A stretch of 34,097 nt of DNA from DAOMFM01 sp035429825 (GTDB lineage Bacteria > Acidobacteriota > Blastocatellia > UBA7656 > JADIYM01). The notes under the pieces were generated by a model. That model saw only the letters and a program-made list of their open reading frames with translations, ran no database searches and was not told the DNA's origin. Below are positions 8,256 through 18,313 of this stretch, piece after piece. The stretch covers positions 1 to 34,097 of the forward strand of contig JBGAKX010000042.1 in assembly GCA_044224215.1 (NCBI GenBank), in the 5' to 3' direction. Both the position numbers and the translations under genes were made by a program. The first letter of the stretch is position 1. Each line of letters starts with the position of its first letter.

Positions 8256-9159
8256 GTGCGGCGCGTTCTGACACTATTCGTTGCGAGCCTTCTTGGAGCC
8301 GTGATCGCGGTATCGGCGGCCGCGCAATCCGGGCGGCAGTCCGGTTCGGAGCGCGGCAAACAGGTGCTGCACATCGTGGTCGAGGGCGACGGCTCAGGCA
8401 AGTCCTACCCTTTGAAGCGGGACGATTTCGACCTGTTCGAGGCCGGAATCCCGCAGACGCTCGAGACGCTGCAACTCGACCAGACGCCCGCACGCATCGC
8501 GCTCCTTGTCGACAATACAAAGACGCTCAAGATCGCCGTCGACCAGTTGCGGGCGGCTGCGCACGCAATCATCAACGAGCTCTACGAAGGCGACCAGATG
8601 ATGGTGGTCGGTTATGACGAGTCGCCGTACGTTCTGCAGGACTTCACCAACAATCTTGGGGCACTCGATGCGACTGCCGACTCCAAGTTCCAGAAGAACG
8701 GCTTTCCGCACCTCTTCGATGCGCTCTCCGCAACGCTCAGCGACGCGCTGTCGTCGGTAGGCACCGACAAGCGGGTCATAATCCTGATCACCGACGGCTA
8801 CGACAACGGAAGCGAGACCAAGTTCGACGACCTCGTGTCGCTGCTGCAGCGCGAAGACATCGTGGTGTATGTGCTGCAGGTTGCGGATCGGACCCGCAAT
8901 GCCTCCCGCCTGGAAGGCCCAAAACCCGTCCAGGCGGTTCAACGCCTGGCGGAGGCGACGGGAGGCCGAGTGTTTCCCCTGTCCGACGCTCCGCTCGCCG
9001 CCAAGCTCATCACGGAGGAGCCTGACCAACTGGTACCGGGGCGTCTACACGCCGCGCGGCGTCGATCGTCTCGTCGAGCGCAACCTCCTGATCATCCGCA
9101 AGGACGAGACCGCCCCGCCTCTGCGAACAAAGGCCGCCTTCCCCGGCCGAAAGCCTTAA
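8256..9159 (+). CDS. Secreted VWFA-like domain protein (one frame break)
   Basis: Resembles the VWFA-related family common in Acidobacteriota. The GTG at 8256 is chosen because GGAGGG lies 4 bases upstream and it starts a good signal peptide ending AVSAAAQ; the open frame begins at 8223. After the export signal comes a short beta domain (KRDDFDLFEAG), typical of this family. The VWA fold follows, from about residue 75 (ALLVDNTKTL) to 230, including the ITDGYDN strand. The metal site is unusual: where DxSxS is expected the protein reads DNTKT. At about 9021 the frame changes. The conserved tail LTNWYRGVYTPRGVDRL continues in the +1 frame to a TAA at 9157-9159, so one extra base is likely. Role unknown; metal-dependent protein binding is inferred. 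Confidence 0.75.
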
Positions 9160-9266
9160 GCATTCCAATCGCCAGCCAAGGTGCAACGTTCGCGTGTTGC
9201 CGGCACATCACACGACCGCAGCAGCAAATGCCCAGAATAGCTCGTGTGATGAAGGAGCGGTGCGCC

Positions 9267-10444
9267 ATGAACCGGATCAGCAGACGTCTTACCTTGCCTT
9301 TGATTGCGGCACTATTGCTCGCTGGAACCCCGATGTCCGCGCTCTCTCAGAATTCCGGCAGGTCACGGCAGGTTGCAGCGAGTGCGGGTTCGTACAATCA
9401 GGGCTTCAACGAAGGGTACCGCGTCGGTGCTGAAAAAGGCGCAAAGAGCCTGCAGACGGGTAAGCGACGCAACCCCAGTGATTTAAGCAGATAAACGGGG
9501 GCGCGTCGGGCGACCAGCAGTTCGAGCAGGGCTTCCGGGATGGCTTCGCCAAGGGTTACGAAGACGCCTCGTCGACCGCTTCCTCAAGTTCGGTGAGCAC
9601 ACGGTGGCAGGGCAACGGGTACCCGGGCTATGGCGGTATGCCGAGCAATGGACCAGTGGTGCTCTCCCGGGGCCGTGGGCCAGCAGACCAACCTCCTCCA
9701 ACCGTCTCTGGCCGGCAGAATGGGCCGACGATCGGTGCCTACCCCTCGGGGCCGCCCGTACTGCAGCGGCCGAATTCGCAAGGTTACGGATATCCCAACG
9801 GCAACAGGTATCCTGGAGCCGGCGGCTACGGCCGCGGTCGGCAGTATGGCAATGTCGCTGCCTATCCGGGCGCCGGCCGCATCGGCTACAACACGTCGCT
9901 CGTGATCGAGACGACGACTCCGCTTTCGTCAGCATCTTCATCGAAGGCAGCACACCTCGGCAATTGTCAGGTCCGCCGGGCCAGCTTGCTGGAAGCCGCG
10001 TCGAGGGAATCATCGGCCGAATCGAACGCCCCGGTCGTGTGGCTGGAAACGCCGAGATATTCCTGATTTTCCAGGGAATCATCTTTCCCGACGGTTATGC
10101 CGAACCCATGCAGGCTCAGGTTACCGACGTCATCGGGTACCGCGGAGGCTACGGTGGTGGCCCGTGGGGCTGGAATGGCTCGAACACGAACGGAAACAAC
10201 GATGTGAACGCGAAGGCGGGTGACGAAGGGCAGATCGAAGCCAAGAGCTCGCACGGCCGCGACATCGCGATCATTGGAACCAGCACTGCGGCGGGCGCAG
10301 TCCTCGGCAGAGTGCTCGGCCCGGGAACGTGATCGCCGCACCGCAGGTGCGGCAGCCGGCGGTGGAATTGTCGCGCTCAACCGGGGCCGCGATATCGAAC
10401 TCAACCCGGGAACGCAACTTCAAATACTGACAGGACAAGTGTGA
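9267..10444 (+). CDS. Secreted Gly-zipper / Gly-rich protein (three frame breaks)
   Basis: Reconstructed from ATG 9267 (AAGGAG 9 bases upstream) to TGA 10442-10444, about 390 residues. A signal peptide (MNRISRRL ... SALSQ) is followed by two QGF..G...G helical repeats, YNQGFNEGYRVGAEKG and FEQGFRDGFAKGYEDA. A Gly/Tyr/Pro/Asn-rich linker comes next. The C-terminal domain begins near SLVIETTT, contains GRDIAIIGTSTAAGAVLG, a glycine-zipper-like segment, and ends GRDIELNPGTQLQILTG. Frame changes are needed at about 9485 (a missing A in TTTAAG), about 9930 and about 10320. The pieces join smoothly, so the gene was recently or still is intact. It follows the VWFA gene by 107 bases and may share its transcript. 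Function unknown; glycine zippers suggest association with a membrane. Confidence 0.6.
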
Positions 10445-10474
10445 GGTTCTAGGCGAGGTCATCTCCTTCTAGGC

Positions 10475-10512
10475 TGGCCGCGGGGACCGTGGGGTCGTCG
10501 CGGCCATTTTTT
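10475..10512 (+). terminator. Intrinsic terminator after the Gly-zipper gene
   Basis: TGGCCGCG (10475-10482) pairs with CGCGGCCA (10499-10506). The loop holds an inner GACC/GGTC pair, and six T follow. It closes the VWFA/Gly-zipper unit. Confidence 0.85.
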
Positions 10513-10629
10513 CCTTGAAGCCGTCGTGCAGATCGTCGTTGCGCCGGGCACTCGCGAGGTTCGCTGACGTCAGCAGGCGCTCCGGCTCTTCTGGTGAGGC
10601 TTCAAGTCCGGCAGTAGGATACCTGACGC

Positions 10630-10834
10630 ATGATGATGACAGCACCAAAGGCGGCATATCGAGGATCGCTACACGCGACTCCTCATTGGGTCGATGCTCG
10701 CGGTATTCGCCGGAATGTTGATGATCTTCACGGTGTTTCTTGCACCAGTTGGAATCGTAGTGATCGGAACGGCGATCGTGGTCGCCGGGTACGCTAGTTA
10801 CCGGCGCGGCGATTTCACGCCGAGGCATCCATAG
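10630..10834 (+). CDS. Small two-helix membrane protein (one frame break)
   Basis: A probable protein of about 67 residues. Two hydrophobic stretches, LIGSMLAVFAGMLMIFTVFL and APVGIVVIGTAIVVAGY, end in a basic tail SYRRGDFTPRHP and a TAG at 10832-10834. The membrane part is in frame from an ATG at 10694. A better start is the ATG run at 10630, nine bases after a TAGGAT box, but that needs the removal of one extra base near 10655. No family recognised. The neighbouring bases 10513-10629 and 10835-10948 show nothing else. Confidence 0.4.
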
Positions 10835-10948
10835 CGCGCTCGAGCCGGCGACTCTTGCGGGACAGCCACTCGCGCATCGGGCGCGGTCGCGTGGCTCGTG
10901 CCTGCCTGTGCGCGGCGCAATCGCGATCAGGTATAGGTCAGCGCGTGT

Positions 10949-13570
10949 CTACGTCACGGTGAGCGTCAGTGTGGCGGTGCGCAGCACGCCGCTCTGCGAC
11001 TGACCGGCGAACTGCATGTGGTGTTCCGGGGTCGAGCCCTTCTTCTTGCCTTGAGGTCGAACGATACGGACGAGCCGGTCGTCGAAGCGCTCGAAGGCGT
11101 GAACTTGAGCTTCAGCGATCGACCATCGGGCGCTGTCACGTCGACGCGCTCCGCAAAGCCTGCGTTGCGGTCAACCAACACGGTGACGGACGCCTTCTGG
11201 CCACGCTGGATAGTGACTTCCTGCTCTGCGAGCGACAGCGCATAGTCCACGGGAGGTTCCGTCGAATCGCCAAGCTCGTATGCGCCCCGACCGTAGGTCG
11301 CCGCCTGGATCAGACCCGACGGATGCGACGCGAGCCCGAGAACGACTGCCGGAGGCATCCCGTCGTTGAGCGATTCCCACACGTCCCCGCCACCAGAATT
11401 GCGAAACACGCCGATATCCGTTGCAAGGTACATCACGTTCGGGTCGATCGGATCCTGGAGCATCGCGTTCGCGGGGATATCCGGGAGCTCGCCGCTCACG
11501 TCCATCCACGTCGAACCGAAGTTCATCGTCTTGTACACGTGCCCCGAACGAAAGCCGGAGACGGTCAGCCACGCAACGGCGGGATTCCGGCGATCGACCG
11601 TGATGCCTGTCACGAACCGGTCGGGAAGGCCGCGCGTCACGTCCTTCCAGGTGTCGCCGCCGTCGCTGCTGCGCATGACCCTCCCGCGCGACGAGCCCGT
11701 GTAGATGACGTCCTGGTCGAGGCGCGACACCGATCGCGCTCAACACGTCGTAGTCGCCGCGTGTCAGGTCCAGTCGTGCCGCCGGGCGCCGTCCAGTGCG
11801 ACCCGAGGCTATCGCTGACGAACAACCTCCACGTGCCGAAAAACAGCCGCTCGGTCGTAGCGCTGCCGACGAACGGGGGATAGAAGGCGATGCGAGGGTA
11901 CTGGTTGGGTTCGTCGAACGACGAATTCTCGGCGACGACGCCGTTGTAGGACCGCTTTTGGCACCGGGCGGCGAAGAGCGGTGCTGCAGATGTACGTCGT
12001 GAACATGATGCTGGGATCGACAGGGTCGATCACGATCTGGCCGCCGTCGCCCGTGATGATCTCCTGCCAGCCCGACGTTCCGGCCTGCCGGCGTTGCGTC
12101 CCGTTGTCCTGTGTACCGCCAAACGACAGTCCAGGGATCAACGGGTGGATCGCGATGCTGCGAAACGTCGTCAGCGAGAGCGACTGGTTTCGCGGCTCCC
12201 ACTCCGTTCCCGAGTCGCCCGACGAATAGAGTCCGCCGTCCCCGCCAAGATACACGCGCCCGGCGTCGACGGGCGAGAACGCAAAGCTGTGCATGTCGAC
12301 ATGGGTCTTGTCGCCCGCACCGAACACGCCGTCGCAGTATCCGCGCGTGACGCAGTACCAACTCGCTCCGCCGTCGAGCGTGCGAAAGACGTCCCCACCG
12401 GCGTATCCAACGAAGGCCTTCATTGCGTCGAGCGGTGACACCTCGAGAAACTCGACCGTTCCCGACGGCAGCCCCGAGCCGCCGATGATCGTAAACGTCT
12501 TACCGGAATCGGTGCTCGCCGCGATTCGGCTCTGGTACTGGTTGCTGAATATTCCCGAGCCATAGACCATCACCCTCGACGGCTCCGCCGGGGAGATCGC
12601 GACATTGAACGTTGGACCACGGGCCGGGTCGAACGGACCCGTAAAGGTGTTCGCCCAGGTCTGTCCACTGTCGGTCGATCGAAACACTCCGGGCGGTCGG
12701 CCAGATCCGTCGTCGATGCGCTGCATGGTGGCGCACACGGTGGACGGATTGGCCGGGTCGACGGCAATGTCGCGCGCGAGTCCGTGAAGCGTCATGCTCC
12801 AATGAACACCGCCGTCCGCCGAGACGAACACCCCGCTCGAACGCAGGTCGCCCTCGTCATCGAGGCCTGCGTACTGCGCGAGATACACGCGACGGGGATC
12901 CGTCGGGCTCACTTCGATGTCGAGCGAGAGTCCGGGCGAGGTCAGCGACGAATCGTTCACCCGGTTCCACGTGGCTCCCGCGTCCGTCGATTTCAGGACA
13001 CCGCTGCTCAGGTACTCTTCGCCCATCGCGGCGTAGACGATCGACGGGCTGCTTTGAGCAAACGCGATGGAACCGACCGCGAGATCGACCTGGTCGTCCG
13101 AAACCGGAACAAAGGTAACGCCTGCGTCCGTTGATCGCCAGATGCCGCCTGCCGTACCGCCAAGCAACACGAGATTCGGATCTGCCGGCGAGACGGCGAT
13201 CGCGAAGACACGGCCGCTGACCGGCGATATCGTCCGAATCGCGGCAAGCGTCGGCGCCGGACCGATCGGCGTCCATCGCTGCAGCGAAGCCGCACGTGGT
13301 GGCACGTGAATCGTCTTTGCCGACGTCGCCGTGCGACGGGCCGTAGAGATTCGACGCCACTGCCCCAGCGACGCGCCTCGCATCCGGCGGAATCTCGCCA
13401 AACGGATACGCGCGCTGCTGGTAGAACCACTGCTCGTTGCGCTCGTGCTCGCCAGGATCCATGCCCTGGAACGAACCTTCTCCGCCGGCGCGTATCCGGA
13501 CACTCATGCCGAGCACGAGCATCGACATCGCGACGAGGCAGACGATGTGACGGATTCGATGCACAGGCAT
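10949..13570 (-). CDS. Secreted Asp-box (BNR) repeat beta-propeller protein (five frame breaks)
   Basis: About 870 residues when the frames are joined. It starts at ATG 13570, 13 bases after the malQ stop, with a signal peptide (MPVHRIRHIVCLVAMSMLV) and an EHERNEQWFYQQRAYP segment typical of the N-terminus of sortilin-like propellers. At least ten Asp-box repeats of the form S.D.G.TW follow, among them WRSTDAGVTF, LKSTDAGATW, FRSTDSGQTW, FRTLDGGASW and MRSSDGGDTW, enough for one or two propellers. The last 110 residues form a beta domain ending LTLTVT. The frame changes at about 13320, 11965, 11775, 11733 and 11045. The true stop is TAG at 10951-10949, not the out-of-frame one at 10966. Sialidase residues are not evident, so it is a VPS10/WD40-like binding propeller rather than a proven glycosidase. 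Last gene of the minus-strand run. Confidence 0.75.
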
Positions 13571-13583
13571 GTCTCGACACCAG

Positions 13584-15143
13584 CTACTGATTGGCAGTCT
13601 CGAGCCGTCCGAAGATTTCCGCAAGCCTGTGGAGACGACGGCTCAGCCGCGTCGTCAGTGCTCCGTGAGGCATCCTCCACATCCAGTTGCCGCTCGCGCT
13701 TGCGGGGAGATTCATTCGAGCCTCGGATCCAAGTCCGAGGACGTCCTGCATCGGCACGATTGCCGTGTTCGCTATGGAAGCGAAGGCGGCCCGAATCAGG
13801 TCCCAATGAATCTCGAGCCCGTCAGAGTGCAGGTACTCGCGGCACAGGCTGCGCTCCTTGGTGGCGTGCTTTCGCTTTGGATCCGTGTACCAGCCAACCG
13901 TCGTGTCGTTGTCATGTGTTCCGGTATACACGATGCAGTTCTGGACGTAGTTGTGTGGAAGGTCGATGCACTTCGCGTCGGCACCAATGCAAACTGGAGA
14001 GAATTCGCATGTTGGGAAACCCGAACGAGTCGCGCAGTGCTTCGACGTCGGGCGTGATGACGCCAAGGTCTTCGGCGAGAATCGGCAGCCGCCCGAGCGC
14101 GTCGCGAATTGCGAGGAACAGCTCCATGCCGGGCGCCGGGACCCACTTTCCGTCCACTGCGGTTTCTTCGCCGGCGGGAACCTCCCAGCAGGCGCAGAAG
14201 CCTGAAGTACCGAGCTGGATCGCGTCGGAAGAGCGATGGCGGGCCTGCGCATCCGCTCGATCCACCAAGCGTAGCCGTCGCTGCGCATGTGATCCCAGTC
14301 GTATATCGGGTTTCCCCACAACTGGCCGGTCTTGCTGAAGTAGTCGGGCGGCACGCCAGCCACGACGATCGGATTGCCGCGAGCGTCCAGCTTGAACTGG
14401 CTGCGGTGCGCCCACACGTCGGACGAGTCGTACGCGACAAAGATTGGTGCGTCGCCCACGACGTCGATCCCGCGTTCGTTGCAGTACTCCTTGAGGGCGA
14501 ACCATTGTCGAAAGAAGAGAAACTGGCCGAACTTGATCATCTCGATCTCGTCCATGCGCCCTTCGAGCGCATCCGACACGGCCGACGGATGGCCGAGCGC
14601 GACGGGTTCGTCCCACCTGTCCCACGCCTTGCCGCCGAAGCTCGCCTTCAGCGTCCGAAAGATCGCGTACGTGTCGAGCCACCCGAGGCCATGAGGCAGA
14701 ACGCCTCGAATTCCGCCGCAAGTTCCTCGTGGTTGCCCGCGCGAAATCGCTCATATGCAGTGGCGAGCAGCGCGGTCTTGTAATCGATGACCGGTCCGAA
14801 ATCGACACGGTCGGCATGAAATCGAGGAACGTGCTTCACGTCGTCGTGTGTCAGCAGGCCTTGTTCGACAAGGGTGTCGGGGCTCACAAGGAGAGGGTTT
14901 CCGGCAAACGCCGAAAAGCTCTGGTACGGGGAATCGCCGTATCCGGTCGGGCCCAGGGGGGAGCACCTGCCACAGGCGCATTCCCGCAGCCACGAGAAAG
15001 TCGACGAACCTGTACGCCGAGTCGCCGAGATCGCCGATGCCGTATCGACCTGGGAGGGATGTCGGATGCAGGAGGATCCCGCACGTTCGCGCGAAGGCGG
15101 TGTACCCGAGTTGATGTGGATCGAGGCCGCGCGAGCGGCCACA
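13584..15143 (-). pseudogene. malQ: 4-alpha-glucanotransferase (GH77), frame-disrupted, nucleophile motif lost
   Basis: GH77 enzymes move alpha-1,4-glucan segments in maltose and glycogen use. Family motifs appear in order but in different frames: GILLHPTSLPGRYGIGDLGD, GPTGYGDSPYQSFSAFAGNP, GIDVVGDAPIFVAYDSSDVW, LWGNPIYDW, AEDLGVITPDV (the acid/base Glu) and YTGTHDNDTTVGW (the third catalytic Asp), ending at TAG 13586-13584. At least five frame changes are needed, near 14965, 14690, 14230, 14010 and 13990. In addition, where the nucleophile motif R(L/I)DHFRG should be, the sequence reads QLGTSGF, three bases short. No good start codon is in frame: the motif frame is open from 15143 without an ATG. 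Either this is a dying gene or the consensus is poor here. It sits between thpR and the Asp-box gene on one strand. Confidence 0.8.
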
Positions 15144-15148
15144 TTATA
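15143..15148 (-). promoter_or_regulatory. Candidate -10 box upstream of malQ
   Basis: A perfect TATAAT on the minus strand lies in the 27-base gap between the thpR stop and the first possible malQ codons. No good -35 is seen, so an internal promoter for malQ and the Asp-box gene is only a possibility. Confidence 0.3.
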
Positions 15149-15176
15149 CACGCCGGCAGCACGCGCCCGGTTGCGC

Positions 15177-15770
15177 TTACTCGACGGCGTTGCCGGTCGG
15201 CGATGCGCCGGCGAGCTCGAGCTTCGCGAGCGGAGTGTATCGAGCACCGTTCGGGGCGAGGTCGCTCCGCATGACGACGATCTCGCGGACGTCGAAGGCC
15301 GAATTTCGAACATCCACCTCCGACACGGTCCGCATGACAGCCGCGATTGCCGCGTCCCGGCCATCCCGGATCCTTCCGATCGTCAGGTGCGGTCGATACG
15401 GCTTGCCGGATACGTTGAATCCGATAGGGACGAACGCGGATTCGAGCCGTGAAGCAAGGGTCGCAAGCGCAGTCCGATCGCCCACGACGCCGGCCCACAA
15501 TGTCCGAGGACGCTGCAGGGACGGAAACGCGCCAAGGCCCTCGATCGATAGCGAAAATCGTGGAGCGGACTGCGCGACAGCTCGGGAAGCGTCAATCACG
15601 CCGGCCAGTCTGTCCTCCGACACGTCGCCGAGAAACACGAGCGTGACGTGCAGCTTCGATGGCGTCTGCCACGATATGGGAGCGTGATGGGACTTCAGGC
15701 GAGCGATGACCTCGCCGAGAATGCCGCGCGAGGTCTCGGGGAGTTCGATGCAGAGAAACGTCCGGATCAT
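15177..15770 (-). CDS. thpR: RNA 2',3'-cyclic phosphodiesterase (2'-5' RNA ligase family)
   Basis: A 197-residue member of the 2H phosphoesterase superfamily, which opens 2',3'-cyclic phosphates on RNA ends; some members also ligate tRNA halves in vitro. Both active-site HxT motifs are present: LHVTLVFLGD near residue 40 and YRPHLTIGR near residue 125. The start MIRTFLCIELP is typical of the family, and length is normal. The ATG lies 7 bases after the penicillin-acylase stop codon, so the two are surely co-transcribed. The frame is intact although both neighbours are broken. Confidence 0.95.
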   Translation of the reverse strand: MIRTFLCIELPETSRGILGEVIARLKSHHAPISWQTPSKLHVTLVFLGDVSEDRLAGVIDASRAVAQSAPRFSLSIEGLGAFPSLQRPRTLWAGVVGDRTALATLASRLESAFVPIGFNVSGKPYRPHLTIGRIRDGRDAAIAAVMRTVSEVDVRNSAFDVREIVVMRSDLAPNGARYTPLAKLELAGASPTGNAVE

Positions 15771-15777
15771 GGCGGAC

Positions 15778-18190
15778 TCAAACCGCAGGAGTCAGCTGGA
15801 GCGTGTCGACTGTTGCACGGTCAACCGCGGCGTCGGAAAACGGGAACACGTGGGTCCGACCGATGCGCCAGTCATCGGTTTCATCCGTGTAGTGCGGGCT
15901 TGCCGGCTGGCCGGATTCGCCTGCCGGGAGGACGAGCGTCGTCGCGTCCAGGTCGCCGAGATCCACGACGAGCCGCATCGACGGTCCCCAGCCCTTCAAG
16001 ACGCCGATGGCCTTGATCGCATTCGGCCCGCCGCCGATCTCGAACGGCGCCAGGTTGAACAGCGAGCCCGGGCCGCCGTTTCGGCCGAGCGGATGCGCCA
16101 ACAGGAAACTGTTCAGGAGACCGTACCGCCACCCGTCCGAGTTGGCGCCGAATCGATCCGTCAGCGACGTTCGCGTCTCGCGGTACGCGTCGAGCACGAC
16201 CTGCTCCCACGACGGGGCATCGGACGGGAGCCAGGCAGCCGGCCGGTCTTCGATCAGGTTCGTGTAAAGCGTTTCGCGGCTGAACCACGCATAGTCGGCC
16301 ATGCGGTCGCCGAGCTTTGCTTTTAGAACGCGGTCGTCGAAGGTGCGACGAGTCAGCGAAACAACCGCTGCCGCCGTGCTGTCGGCGTCGAGGCGGCCGT
16401 CAAAACCCTGCAGTCGAGCCGACAATTCGGTCCAGTCAGCCGCGGATGCGTCCCCGGCAGCGATCCGTGCGGCTGCCATCTCTTGCGCCACACGGGCGAA
16501 TTCGAAATCCGGGTGCGAATACGTGTCGTTCTGGATCGCGTTCATGTCGTCCGGGCCAAGCCGCTGCCCGGCTTCGAGAAGCGACGTGATCCGGTTCGCG
16601 CGGTACGGAGAGATCCATTCCTTGGTGTAGAACTCTGGAATCGAATCGCCGACGATGCGGTTGTTTGCGGTCGCGATGAAGCCCGTCGAGGGATTGTACG
16701 CCCGTGGCAGGCGATCGAACGGGATGAAGCCGAGCCAGTCGCCGTCACCGGTTGCCCCGTCGTACGGCGTGTCGCCCGAACCCGTGCGACGGATCGGCAC
16801 GTTGCCTGCCGCAGTGTAACCAATGTCGCCCGACGTGTCGGCGAACACAAAGTTCTGCATCGGACCGGGATAGGTCTGCAAGGGCATCCTGAAATCCGCC
16901 CCACGACCGTGCGCGATTGAGCATGTAGAACGCGGTGAGCTCGCTGACGGGATCGAGCGCGGTCCAACGCAGCGCGAACCGAACGCCCGTGTCGTCCTTG
17001 ACGACGGGACCGTGGCGCGTCGTGACGACGTCTACGCTGCGATCGTCGCACTCTGTCGTGAGCGAGCCCTTTCGAACGCGGATGTGCTCGGTGCGGACGT
17101 CGGCGTCGAGCCATGTGTCACCGGCACGGTATCGACGGCCCGATTCGTCGAACTGCTCGGCATAGAGATCCTGGACGTCGGGCCCGAAGTTCGTCACGCC
17201 CCACGCGATCGAGGCATTGTGCCCGATCACGATCCCCGGCACGCCGGGGAAGGTGACTCCTGCAACGTCGAGCGCGCCGTCCGCGGCCTTCAGGTGCGCT
17301 GCGTACCAGATCGGTGGAAGCGCCAGGGCAAGGTGCGGGTCGTTCGCAAGGAGCGGCTTTCCCGATTGGGTCCGGCTGCCCGCCACGACCCAGTTGTTCG
17401 AGCCGGCGAGAATCTCGTCGCCGGGCGATTCGGGCTGGTAGGAAATGCGCTGGACGAAGTGCCGGAAGCCTCCGACGAAACCTGTGCAGGTTGCCGTCTC
17501 CGAATCGGTTCCGACGAACGGCACGTCGTCGCGTGAATGGCTGACAAAGAGGTCTGCGTAGATCCAGGATCCAGATCACTGAAGCTCGCGCGCATCAGAT
17601 CCCGCTCGTACGTCGATCCGAGCGTCTCGGCCATCAGCTTTCCGATCACCAGCGAGTCGACCGGCGTCCAGGGACGTGGTTCGTAGCGCAGGAGCGTGAA
17701 CTCGACCGGCAGTTCGTCGCGGTGCATTGCGACATACGCGTTCACGCCGTCGCAATACCGGTCGAGTGCCGCACGCGGCGCCGCGTCGAGCGTCGCGAGC
17801 GCGCGCTCGCAGACAAGGCGAAAAACCGAGCCTCCGGTGTTTGGCGTCGCGATCGAACGCCACGGCGCCGACGAGCTCCGAGAGCTCTCCGGACGCATCT
17901 CGTCGGAGCAGGTCCATCTGCCACAGTCGGTCCTGCGCGCACGCGAAACCCTGGGCGAAATACACGTCCGACACGCCGGCGGCGTCGATGTACGGAATGC
18001 CGCGGCCGTCGCGTCTGATGGTCGCCGGCGCGGACAGGCCGTCGACCCGGACGGTGCCGGACACAGGCGTGAGGCCCCGGTGTGTGATGCGATACCAGCC
18101 GTAGCTGCCGCAGGCCGCTGCGACGAGCAGCAGCGCGACAACGGCGATCGTCGTCCGTCGAAGGATGGTGCGCAGGCGTTGTGATGGCAT
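15778..18190 (-). CDS. Penicillin acylase family protein (peptidase S45, three frame breaks)
   Basis: An Ntn-hydrolase that cleaves amide bonds of acylated substrates (penicillins, acyl-homoserine lactones or other N-acyl compounds; the substrate is not predictable). About 804 residues after joining frames, normal for the family. It starts at ATG 18190 with a short cytoplasmic part and a membrane anchor (TTIAVVALLLVAAACGSYGW), so it acts outside the cytoplasm. The alpha-chain has RDGRGIPYIDA and FAQGFACAQDRLWQMDLLRR. The autocatalytic cut should precede the Ser of GSNNWVVAGSRT, the nucleophile of the beta-chain. Later family motifs are LANDPHL, GVPGIVIGHN and IAWGVTN. Frames change at about 17855, 17565 and 16885. 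It heads the minus-strand run with thpR 7 bases behind. Confidence 0.88.
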
Positions 18191-18205
18191 GGGAGTAAGT
18201 CTGGT

Positions 18206-18304
18206 CTTATACGCCACTTGGGCGCGAGGGAAAAGTTCCCTGGAGGATGTTCGGCACAACCGTGCAAATCGTTGTGACCATCGGACTTGTGCATGCTCTA
18301 CAAT
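18206..18304. promoter_or_regulatory. Divergent promoter region, penicillin acylase / GAF-PAS sensor
   Basis: Minus strand: TATAAG (18211-18206) lies 15 bases before the acylase ATG. Plus strand: TACAAT (18299-18304) lies 9 bases before a GTG at 18314, with TGACCA 18 bases upstream of it. Both -35 elements are weak. The -10 boxes match the consensus in five of six positions. Confidence 0.4.
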
Positions 18305-18313
18305 ACCCGGGCC

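Noticed and set aside
8256..8500. VWFA-family protein as a true integrin-like MIDAS protein
   Set aside because: The metal motif is DNTKT rather than DxSxS, so metal-dependent adhesion is not claimed.
10565..10572. TGACGTCA palindrome
   Set aside because: Single 8-base palindrome with no partner site or promoter; expected by chance in this composition.
10515..10721. 68-codon open frame before the small membrane gene
   Set aside because: Ser/Arg-rich, no start signal, and overlaps the better membrane frame.
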